The notes beneath the pieces were generated by a model. It did not search any database. It was not told where the DNA came from and saw only the letters and a program-made list of their open reading frames with translations. A stretch of DNA of 64,000 nt. Origin: Litomosoides sigmodontis. Taxonomy: Eukaryota > Nematoda > Chromadorea > Rhabditida > Onchocercidae. The stretch covers positions 1,017,501-1,081,500 of the forward strand of contig OY718803.1 of the NCBI GenBank assembly GCA_963070105.1, read 5' to 3'. The translations under genes and the position numbers were made by a program. Positions 14,259-26,200 of the stretch are shown here, piece after piece (the stretch's first letter is position 1; each line of letters starts with the position of its first letter).

Positions 14259-15469
14259 CGATGAGGAATGAGACATGAATTATTTTATCACTTAGCTGGC
14301 ATCTCTCATTTACTTATGTAAACAGTCAAGTGCTAATCACTGATGACTGATAATGCTACTACAACGAAGGAGGTAATTTGTGATAGAATAACACAATGAA
14401 GACATCCTGAAATATTATAGTGTAAAAAAAAATTATTAATGAAAAGTTGCAAATGTCAACAAAATTTGTCGCATTGTTTTCATTTTGCAATCAGAAAAAA
14501 AAATGAATGAAAAAACTTCTCAAAGGTCACATTTAAGACTATTACATTTTACTCAATCATATAATGCGCGATAAAAAATTGGTTGAAAAATGACGAATAA
14601 TTCATAAAATGCAGAAAAAAGCAACAGCGGGAGGGAGAGAGAGAGCGAGAAAGAGAGAAAGAAGAAAAAAAACGAAATTATGTAAATTTTTTTTTGATAC
14701 ATTTAGAAATAAAAAAAAAAGGAAGACTGCTTAAAACAAACGCAAGTAAATTAAATGTGTAGGAAAAGTAGGAAATTTAAATTTCCATTTGTAATTTAAC
14801 AACAAAGAGAGTGTAAGATAAAAAATGGTGCGGTAAGAAGTTTGTAAAATTGCAGTAAAATTTTCAAAAAAAAAAAGAAATGGTACAATTTGCAATGAAT
14901 AGACGAAATTTTAAAAAGATCACGTGATACTGATGTCATGTTAATCATGAAAAAAAAAAGAACTTGTTTAACAATTTCATTTTACTAAACGAACTATCGC
15001 GTTATCATCACTCCTTATGTGTAAACAATTTTCATAAAAAAATTTTTTCCTCCTTCTCTTCTTCTCTCCACTCACACTCTTCACCGAAATCAATAACATT
15101 GAAATTAGTTGAAATTTAATGCAACGAAACATATGTATATATATATCATTATATGTATTTTATTAAACAATACGGTTTTTTTTAAAAAAAAATGAAAAAA
15201 AGACGTAAATTTCTCCTTTCGTTCCTTTTTAAAATTCGTTTAAAAGGAAAAAAAACTTTATATAAATAACTTATGTGTAAAATACATGAGTTATTGATTG
15301 AGTTAATTAATAATTTTTCAATAAAATTAGAAAGCGTTCGTCTTTTGGTTTTGAAAAATTAAAAAATTAAAACAATGTTTGTTGCAAATGCTCATCATTT
15401 TATTCCTATGATATGATATCGATTATCTTATCACTTTTACCGTTTCGACTGATAGAGGCAAGCGCGGAT

Positions 15470-15660
15470 TGATTACAGGTTTTGCCATCTAACTGCTACT
15501 ACAACTCTCACATTCATTGTCAAAGCGGTGCGACAGCAGTACGCAAATATCAACGTTTCGATAACAAGCAGTTCATAGTCGGATCATCGCTGCTACAGAA
15601 GTAAAGCAGAGTGCTCCATCGTACAGAACTGTGTTTCACGACGATAGCATCATTTTTGTA
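15470..15660. other. More GC-rich island in AT-rich DNA, possible promoter or untranslated exon
   Basis: This stretch is visibly richer in G and C and poorer in homopolymers than its flanks, and is followed by a T-rich tract. It contains no long open frame. In compact invertebrate genomes such islands often mark promoters, untranslated exons or conserved elements. The next supported gene downstream on the + strand starts at 22.36 kb. No direct evidence of transcription can be read from the sequence. Confidence 0.25.
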
Positions 15661-17477
15661 CGAGATTTTTTTTTTCTTTTTTTTTTTTGATTTTTATTGG
15701 AAACATATTTTTCTTTGGTGGTTCCTGCTCGTTATCTTACGAGTGTTGTAATTTCATTCAAATATTTATTTGTATGATTTTAGCTTTGTGCGATATTAAT
15801 ATATGTTGCTAGTGGTATGTGAATTTTTCTTGAAAATTTTCCTAAAATATCGTAATTGAGTACGGGTTCCTGGTCTTTTTCCGCTGGCGTTAAACCTGTC
15901 AAAAATGTGTGAAATTTAGCTTTAACATACAACATGATGTATAAGGATCATATCGATAAGATGATGATGAGTAAGAGTGAATTGATATTGTTGAAACATA
16001 TATGACCGTATATGTTACAAACCGTATATGTTGAAAGTTTCTTGGAAGGATTATCTCTGAATGATAGACGGACAATTCCGGTATGTATCAGTGGAGGTAT
16101 GGAGCGATATAGTTCTGGCAATGATTGAACACTGAAAAAATGGAGAACGATGATAGGAGTGGAGATTTTACAAGAGACGTTCATGGATGATAGGACTAAA
16201 ATTTACAGATTGAATGCGAAATAAGAAAGAAGTATGATAATTGCAAGGGATAGCGCAAATTTCACTAAGAATTTCATGAAGTAAAATTTGATCGAATTTA
16301 AGAAGAGTGGTTAGTTTCAACACTCTATCCGTCTTAATCAAATATTTGTAACGCTAATTACTATAAATTAGTCTGATTAACGCTGTATAGCTATGATATT
16401 TCGTGATATCTATTCCTGGCACTTCTAATTGGGAAATATTATGATTAGATAGCGCTGATCAGGTTTCCTCATGACTGTATTGATATTTGTGTAGTAATCA
16501 ATTTAAAGAGAAAATTAACTGCAGTTAATTTCAAATATTCATATTGTTAAGTTGGCAATTATCGAAGAAGTATTTATAATATTGAATTTTAAATTAAATC
16601 ATTTGCAATTATAAGTACATGACTTCGAAAATTATCAAGTTGAGCTGTTAATTGTTTCCTATATAGAAAACGCTCAAATGGCATCCGTTCGATTTCGTCT
16701 CTCTTTCATTTTCATTATTCGCATTTTTTTTAAATCAGTAGTCATTTATAATCGTTCAATTTAAATAAATTTTGTATGAGATGATGAAAAACAGTTAGGG
16801 AGACAAACAGTCAACTCATACCGGATAGATATAATTGATGATAATCCATGGAAAATGTGAAGTATCAAAAGATGTTCATTGAAATTAATCCTCATCAATT
16901 ATCCATTTGGCTTGAAATATTGAAGTGCTACGATTGTTATAGATTAATAAAAATGGATTATTATTGTTACTGTTTGAATAGTCCCATTTGATTCGACGAA
17001 ATCACTAAAGTTACTCGATGATTGCATTGCTACTTTCATCGCTTGAAAAAATAGAAAAATTTTATGAATGATTCTTAATAAATGCTATAAATGTTCTATT
17101 ACGACAGCTCTAATCTTATTATCATCCAACCATTTTAATCCATCAATTTCTATTGTACTCCATTTCAGCATGAACATACGATACATTCTTTCTTTCCTTG
17201 ATAGAAGTAATAAACAGGATTTTTTTTTTGTTACTGAACAAAATATTTTCATTCTAACTTACTTCTTCCTCCCTGTCTCTCTCGCTCTTCATTATACGTA
17301 CGATTTGTTAGTTTGATCAAAAAGTTTGATCATTTATAGAAGTGTATAGTGGTTTCAAAAGATCATGAAAACACAAAACGTTACATGTGAAGATCATGGG
17401 GTAGAATTATGTGCATCTGATATGATTAGTATTACTGGTAAGAAGGTATTTAATTTGCTTATCCTATCAAGTCAGAT

Positions 17478-17590
17478 ATTAGTAAGTTGCAGGATCATAC
17501 AGGATCATATTAGTAAGTTGCAGGATCATACAGGATCATATTAGTAAGTTGCAGGATCATACAGGATCATATTAGTAAGTTGCAGGATCA
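17478..17590 (+). repeat. 31-bp minisatellite, about 3.6 copies
   Basis: A 31-base unit beginning ATTAGTAAGTTGC and containing two AGGATCAT words is repeated in tandem. The copies look identical within the array, which suggests recent expansion. No coding frame is associated. Confidence 0.95.
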
Positions 17591-19486
17591 ATACAACATC
17601 ATCCATAACGATGCTTATCAGTTATATGTTGCAGAATAATGCAACAACACTTTTATGTTATACTGTTTTGCTATGCATTTATTAGTTACTACCTATCTGT
17701 TACTTAATTGTAATTTACTGTTTTAGACGATTCACTATACTAACACAAATAATGCATGCATGCCTATGCAGTACGCAACCTTTTTTTTTGTCGTTATAAT
17801 AAAAAAAGACAAGTAAGAGAAAAGTAACAAAAATTAACAACAACCATTCAGCACAGACGTGCAATATTTGTATGATTGTGATCGTTACATAGCTAACATT
17901 CCATATGTTAATGCTAAATTCATTCAGTGATCAATTAAATGTAAGCTTAATAATACCTATCCTTTAAGTAATCATTGATTTTTATTATAACATAAACATA
18001 TATTACAAATAAACGGAAGCGTCGGTCCGTGAATTCGCATGCATGTATTAGTAAGTATGAGGAATACTATCGTTATTCATCATTACCCATGAATGATCAG
18101 TCATTGTAATATGATATGATAATCATCATACCGTTTCGATATGATAACAATGATGTGTTTATTTGCTCCTACAAATGCATTCTATGACACATCGTCAGTG
18201 AGAATCTTTTTTTTTTTGTTTTTTTTTGATTTGAAATTTGCTTTATTGCATAAAATTCATTAGATACGATAGCAATAATACGTGTAATTATTGTGTGTGT
18301 GTGTGTGTGCGTTTTAATTAATTAACTAAATAAAAAATACTATAAATTATGTGTGTAATTGTTCTTATGATAAAGTGATAAATTCGAAATTTTTGAGAAA
18401 ATTTTTTCTCCTAAAAGTGAAAGAAGTGGAAGATTTTCTTTTTTTTTCTTATTTCTTGCTGAAATGATGATAAGTGCCTGTCTGCGATGAAATTTCTACT
18501 GTTCACACATCGTGAAAGAAACAAAATTTTTGTCTTTCCACCTGCTTGATTAATTACTACCTTTAAGGCGCCAGTTAAAATGGTGAATTGGATGGTGAAT
18601 TGCTGATGATTTTTCTGCTATGTTGAAAATTTCATACCTACCCCAAACTTAATAAATTTTTTCTTATTCGAACATGTAGCGATGAAAAAAAAGGAAGGAA
18701 GAGATGGATTACCATCGATATATTCTCTAGTTGATTGAAAAGATTGATGAAAGCTTAGTTTGCTTGATCAGATGTAAGCAGTGGAAGAAAGATGAAAAAT
18801 TTTACCGTACATATATCTAAATTTTTGCGGTAGTAGCAAAAGAATTAAAAAGCAAAGCACTGGTAATTTGAAAAAATTTTATGCTCAAAACGAAATTATC
18901 ATTTGTTGTCGTAAAAAAAGTTAGGGTAATCATACTGTTAATTATAGTATCAATGCTAACTTTTTCTTTCTAATTATTTTTATTAAAACTAGCTATCTTA
19001 CCTGTTCACACAGTAGGAAAAGGATAAACGTGTAAGTAAGAAGATGATGATACGGTGTGTTAGCAAAGAGAGAGAGGGAGAGAAAGAGAGAAGAGGAGGT
19101 AGGAAGAAGTTCACAATAGCATACAAAGACATATGAGGATTAGATCTGAAAGTAGATTAGAATTTGCTGATAGGAGTGAAAAGTGCTAAGTCTTCTTCAT
19201 CCTCTCTCTTCTTCCTTTCGTTAAATGCATTTTATAGCTTAGGAAATTGAGTGCATTTGCTCGGCTCTCGGCCTCCTTCCGTTAGCCCTCTTACCTCCTC
19301 CTATCATCCTTATTCATCAAGTTGAAGCAAATAAGTAGACCTCAACCGGAGCAGCCGCAACAGCAATACAACAGCATTTTTAAAACATCCCAGATATTGA
19401 AGACTGATAAGCCGCAGGATGACTAATTGAAGCATTGCTGATTATCAGACATCTAATTGTCACTGTTAACTTAACAGACAACGCTA

Positions 19487-19525
<39 letters not shown>

Positions 19526-22354
19526 GTTATTGGGCGGAGAAATCTATTGAAATAAGTGATGTTTGATTCTACGACATGTTATCAATGCTTTTCGAAAACG
19601 TTGAACATTTGAGAAACAACAAAAAAAAAATACCAGTTTGCTTCGTGCTAGAAAAATTTCCCACTAAAAATTTAAGCCTTAGCAATTTTTTTCCTATTTT
19701 TTGAATTTCTGAAGTAAATTTTTATGATGACGAAATGAATCATTAATTGGAAATAGTTTGGTGACCAAGAAAAATCTAATATAGCTACTTCTACTGCATT
19801 ACATATTAAAGTAGAAATCCATAGTAACTGTGTCATTTATGGACGATGAGGAAAGTGAGAAGGATATGTTTGATGATAGCATCAAAATAGGGATTGAAAA
19901 ATGGCAGTAAAATTTTGCGATAGAATAAAAGAAAGTAAGTGAGTGTAATTGTAATAGATGAAATGATGTTTATCATCTGAAAGATAAATCATTAATTTCT
20001 AACAAGCAGCGTTTTTTTTTTCTCTTTAGAAGGAAGGAGAGGAGAAGGTGGAGAGGAAAGGAAAAAGGAAGCGAAAAAAAAAATTAACACATTATCATTT
20101 AGCATTCTTTGATCGGTCGTTTTATGAGAGAGATGATAGCTTTGCTTTGCTAATGACCAAGAAACCGATGGTGATGATTCAGAAGTAACCATAAGATTTA
20201 GCAGTTAGCGGTAGTAAGGGTCACTTGTAAGATTAATGATCAGTGAAGAAGGAGGTGTTGAACATATGTTCACACTATTACCAATGATATTTTGTATTCA
20301 TTGAGTTAGGGAAGTGAAAATGGCAAGTATTTGATATTACTACAATATTATCATAATAACTGTGTCATCCACATCTATGGATGGTTAAATGAGTAAGGGA
20401 AGAGAGAATGATGAAATGACTGCGGGAAGCTGAAAGGACAGTTGATAGGAGTTTGAATTAACCTGAAAACAGATAAGAGAGGAGAAAAATCTCCTATACT
20501 CTCCTTTTGATTCCCTTCATATTCTTATCATCTCTGATTTCAATTATATATGTATTTATAAAACAGACAAGAGGAGAGAAGATATATTTATACCTGATTA
20601 ATTTATTTATCTCTTCACTTGGTTTACAAATTATCATTTAACAACCCCTAAATGTCTAATGATGTACACACATACGTGTATGTGTATGTCCGTACCGGTG
20701 TGTATAAATATGAAATGTTTATTCAATAAATGTTGAAAGAATGAGCAACATATACCATTAAGGTGTTAAACGAATGTTAAACTGATTAGTGTAAAGTGCG
20801 CACATATATATATCATAACATCTTAAAAATGACTAATGATAACCAATCTTTTATCCGAAAAAAACCGTCCATCAATTAACCAATTAATAGCTATAAATTA
20901 GAGGATGAATTAAATTTCAGTAGTTAGATATTTAAAGATCGGTGAAAATATATCAATATCACTGTGGGCATAAAATAAGGGAATTTATTTTATAACACAA
21001 GAGCATTTACAGTGTACAAATTATGTTAAATGAAAAAGAAATAGCGAAATTTATTAGTGCAGAGTTTTTCCTACTTTTTTATTTTATAGGATAAATGGAA
21101 TAGTAACGGATTTATGCTAAAGTTGAAAATGATTAAGTGATCTAATTTCATTTCTTGATATCTTATTCTGTGATTTATGCATAGGTAGATGATAATCATG
21201 TTCGTAGAATAAGAGTAATAACATAAGAGATTTTCTGTTCGATATTTCGGAAAATTTTGCAAATGCTTTCGCAATTTACAACGAACTAATTTCATTGGTA
21301 TTGCTAAGGTAGTAAAGTCATAGTAATTTATCTTGAAATCATTTAAGTCTCTGCTTAAAATGAGATACGACTATGGAAAACGAAAGGCGCCGCTTGGGTG
21401 ATTAGAGAAAAAAAAAAACTAAGATCAACGTTGTAAGATCAACCACCAATAGCAATTATTCATCCCCAAATCTGGACTTTCAGCTACTACTACTAATGCT
21501 GTTATCACTAACACTACTACTAGCGCTACCGCTAATACTATTACTACTTCTGTTCAAAAATAGTTTTGTCATTTTACATGTATCTAATATGAAATAATAA
21601 TTATGCTATTTTTACAAGATAATAAATTTGGTCATATCATTTTAAATTCTAAATAAAATAAAATTCGTTTCATGTATTCTTTTATGGTTCATTTTTTCTG
21701 ATCAAATTTATCTTACCAATTGAACTATCATCCTTTTTTTTGGTGGCAGGGTAGGAGAAAGCAATTGAATTATCGCTGAATAAGATAATGAGAAGCTAAA
21801 CTTTACAATCTTTTACAGTAACTCTCTCTAACTTAGTCATTCAATTCTTCTATGTTCATAAATTTTAATTTAGAATGACCACATCGAGCAATTCTATCTA
21901 CATATGTGAAAGAACATGATTGCAACTAATCGCTGCAGTGGTTGCTGTCATTTTTCGATACATCATTTATTCGAAATTTCCAAACATAAAATGAATACAT
22001 CGGGAATTTGTTGTATTACTGTTACCCATATCCCAGCGGGATATCACATTAGATCGATATGAAATATACGTCCTTGATAATTTTTATAATCTCGTTTCTT
22101 CTTTATTAACTCACATTTTGTACTTTATTTCAATTATATTTAATTTTAAAATAGCATTATCATTTGTGACGTTGTTGTATAATGAGTGAGTGGTAAGCAC
22201 ATATGCATACAGTTCATCGGATATTTCTAAGACTGTAGAATTCATTAATTGCATAGAATGGTGTTTTTGTCGAACGAGAAGTTAATTGAAAAATTACTCA
22301 AAGAGAAAATTGAAAAAAAAAACTATACAGATTGTTGCAGAACTGTTTTGAAAG

Positions 22355-23237
22355 ATGCGTAAGACTTCAAATTCAGGAAGAATTCGAAGTCCAGATGGTC
22401 TGAAATGTTCAGTTTTCAAAGCAATACGAAATGTAGAGGTGAGTGCTAATTATATCAAGCTTGCAAAAAAAACCTGAAATATTTTTATTCATCGATGAAG
22501 TCTATAGGAATTTCTGTAATGCTGTAAGATACATTTTATAATTGATGATTAATTTCTTCTAATTATTAAAAGAAAAATGAAAAAAAAAGCTCATAGAATT
22601 TCTTCAAAATGCATTAGTAGTAGTACCATACCATATCAAGAATTATAACTTTCATTTATACATAAGAAATGATCTTATTTTACTAAATGTTAGTTAATTT
22701 AAAATTTATTAAAAGTTTAAGCTACCAGTTTAAAAAAAAATTTCAAAATTGACAGAAAGTGTAGGGCTGGCATAGATGGAAAAGATCATCTGACATTGTG
22801 TAACAACTATTTGATGCAATGATCACATCATTATAAATAATCATGTGAATAAATCACGATACAGCGAGGAGAATAGTGAGTGGGAGGAAGCGACGAAGTT
22901 TTTCCCATCAGCGCTAAATCTGCCCATAGATATTTTAATGAAATTTTACCGTTAGCATCAATCGTATATTTCATCGAAAATTATCAATTTAAAAAAAAAA
23001 AAGAGGAAAAAAAGAAAAAGCATAACTTATAACATTAGAAGAAGAGACTGTAGGAATGTTTTATGAAGTTTTTTTTTTTTGCAGACAAATGTTGAAGATA
23101 ATAGCGAAAATATTCGTTGTCCATTTGCAAGAATGGATGATGAGCTGGAAATTGCTGATTTTCGCATATTTGGTAATGATGAAATGAATGAGGAGGAAAA
23201 ATCGATGGATAAATTACAGGAGAAAAATCATCATGAG
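22355..23237 (+). CDS. SOWAH-like gene, exons 1-2 (N-terminal region)
   Basis: Exon 1 is 22355-22438 (28 codons, donor gtgagt) and exon 2 is 23085-23237 (51 codons, acceptor ttttgcag, donor gtatgt). Both are phase 0. Exon 2 is acidic, rich in Glu, Asp and Asn, and probably unstructured. A TTGCAG just upstream of the ATG (ending at 22340) could be a trans-splice or 5' UTR acceptor, as is common in nematodes. This is less certain than the ankyrin exons because there is no homology, only frame, codon content and splice agreement. Confidence 0.65.
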
Positions 23238-26200
23238 GTATGTCTTTTTTTTCCAGTGTTGTATTCTACGAAATTATGGGTGTGGAAAAAGTGATATATT
23301 ACTTACTTGAGGAAAAAGTTTTTTTAAGAAAAATTTTTTTTTGCAAAAGTTTTTAGTGTTTGAGCATATTTAATAATTGATGACTTACATTTCTGCTCAT
23401 AGTTGATCCTTGAATGATATTATGGTACACTAGTATTGATTGAAAATTTAAGGATGAAACGAAATGAAAATGAAGGAATTCATTCATGTAATTAGCTGAA
23501 ATATGGGGGGCAGTAATAGATCGTAGAATGAAGTGCATTATTGATATTGGTTTTAGCAGTGTATTATTCATTGGATAGATTACGGTGAATTTGAGGAGTA
23601 TAAATTGAAATGGAGGAGAGGAGATAGAGAGAGGTCGCAATGAGTGCATTTCTGTCATCCTGTATGTATATGTTAGGTATGGAAGAGTTAATTTCCCGTT
23701 TTTTCTGGTGTCTATGGGAAATGTATATGTCTAATAGAGAAGAGTTATCAGTTCATTATCAGTGTTAGATTAATGTGTTGCTAGAGTGAATTATGAATTG
23801 AGATGGAAAGTAAAGAATTAGTATTGGTGATGAGAGGAGAAGTGAGCAAGAAGAGTAGAAAAGGTGAAAATAGGGTTGAAAGTGCTGTAGGTGAGAATGA
23901 ATCCAGAAAACGAAGAGTTCTTAGTTACTGCTTATGTTTGATATAAAATGAGCCAACCAATCAACCAGCTTGTGATCCGTTAAAAAGTAGGTGGACGAGG
24001 AGGAGGAGGAGGAGGAGGAGGAGAGGGAGGGGAAGGAGGAAGGTTGTCGCAGTATTGTGTGATTGACTCTAAAATTATACTGATGATAATGATGACCTCC
24101 TCTTCCTCCTTCTCCACTTTTCCATCCATCCCATCATTTACATATAGGAGAAGGAGGAGGAGGAATTGATGACAGTGGAGGTGGAGCAGTTGAAAAGGTG
24201 GAGGAATAAAGGAGGGAGTGAAAAGATTTGTGAGGACAGAAGATGGAAAAACTCACGGGAAATTGATTGCGAGGAATAAAATGTTGTAAGTGTTATGCAT
24301 TCATCTATCCCTATATTTATTTACGTGGGTGTGCGTGCGTGTATGTGTATAGTTAGTTTAGCTTACAAGTGATAATTGATGTTCGTGTGATGGTGATAAA
24401 AGCCAATCATTTTAACCTTTGTGCGCAAATTATCCTATCATCTTCATCAATGAAAAGCCTTCATCAGCTCGTCCATTACCTCTTCTCTATTCATCCGTTC
24501 ATCCGGCCGATTTCCTGCCTCTAAACATATGTGTGTGTGTGTGTGTCGGACAAATGTCAGTTGTTGGACGACAAAAACCACAGTGAATCCAATTTTCGCA
24601 CTTCATTTCTGTGTGTGTGTATGTGTGTGTGTGTGTGTGTATGTGTGTGTGTGTATGTGTGTGTGTGTGTGGATGTATGTGTAAATTACTACCATTAGAA
24701 AGATTGGTAGCTTGATGGATGTTTGACACATGGTGGTTGACAGTTTGACAACGAGAGAGAGAGAGAGAGCGAGAGAGGGAGATAGAAGGAAAGAAGAAAT
24801 ATTGAAGAGAATGAATGATATTATCTCAGAGTGATGAATATATTTCTGATATCCTGTAAAGGAATGGAAAACCGGTTTATGCGATTGTTTGAATAGCAAT
24901 TAATAACATAAATGTAAAAAGTAATTGTGCTCAAAAAAATCTCTATAGATGAAGTAGGGAATCCAATCGTCTTGTAAGTGAATGAACTTAATCGATGAAT
25001 ATAATCTGCGATTAACTCTTACTATGTGAGAGCATACGGTAGGTGGGAAATTTACTAAAATATGGTGAAGTGAAATATGAAGTGTGTTTTGAGAGTATAT
25101 AAAAAGTAGTAAATGTATTTTTGATATGCGATTAGTTAATCATTTCAAATTGGAATAGAAACGAGGACAATTTTAATTAAATTTCTTCGTTTAAAAGAAA
25201 TTAGCACGCGGATTGAGTAATACTGCTTATTCGGCTGTTTCTACAATTTTAATTATTTCGTTTCTAATGATTGCAACAGTAGCATAACATGAAGCAATTA
25301 ATCAACTGTATAATGATAAAGGAAAATGTTGTTATAGCTAAAGTGTATCCTATGATTTTGATATGTGTCGTGGCATATATTCCAAATCATTTCCACTCGC
25401 TCATTCTCTAACTGGACAGTTTAAGGTATTGTAATTTAAAATGAAAAATGAAGCAGTGTAGAAATGATAGTATTAAAAGGACACTGATGATTTATGCATA
25501 ATAGGTATTAGACCTGTTGTGATTATAAATCTGTAAGTAAAATCCGGGTCTTTTCTTTTTATTGTTTTTTTCAAGTAATAAGATAACGAATTATTAATTA
25601 AATATACTACAGTGTTTTTTCTGAAATTAAATTATTTTAATACTCTCCGCGCACATTCTATAATAGTCAACGGTTGGTCTCTCATTCGCTTCACTTCGGT
25701 GATGACTGAATTCTTTTTTTTTGTGATACTTCCTGATATATGAATGGATCAGGGAGACTTCAGATCGCTAAACAGATCACGGTCGAAACATCCATTTAAC
25801 ACGACATAATTTCTCACCCAACACAGCCCTGTTGCTGTTCATTCCGTCAAAAAAAGTGATTGGTTTGTGGGAATGGTTTGAAAATTGCTTTAGAGTTAGA
25901 TGGCTTTGTCTATGTAGTTGTGATGTATGAAATGACTGATTCGATGGAGTAACATGTTGGAAAAGTTGTACGAGTGGAGATTGAATTTTTATAGAGTAGC
26001 TTAAGTAGACAATTTAATTTAAGTGTAAGTTACTGCAATTTATAAATGAATATTGCATATCGACCTGTCAATTAATTATTGCTATTGATATAATACCATA
26101 GGAGTGGCATAAATGAGTTAATTTTATGGAAATTTTTTATTTGTTAAATTATTTGCAGAAATGTTGCAATGTTTGAGATAAAAATGTTAAATATTTTTGG

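Larger units (their letters stand above)
1..22354. other. Gene-poor AT-rich region, no supported gene
   Basis: No frame in this stretch resembles a protein family I know, and the open frames are short and mostly low-complexity (Thr-His, Cys-Val, Ser-Leu or Phe-rich products of simple repeats). It holds many microsatellites, poly-A/poly-T runs, a minisatellite, a 103-bp duplicated segment and TTATCA-rich arrays, listed separately. It may contain distal regulatory DNA or untranslated first exons of the gene that begins at 22.36 kb; nothing in the sequence proves this. Small exons without recognisable homology could have been missed by eye. Confidence 0.6.
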
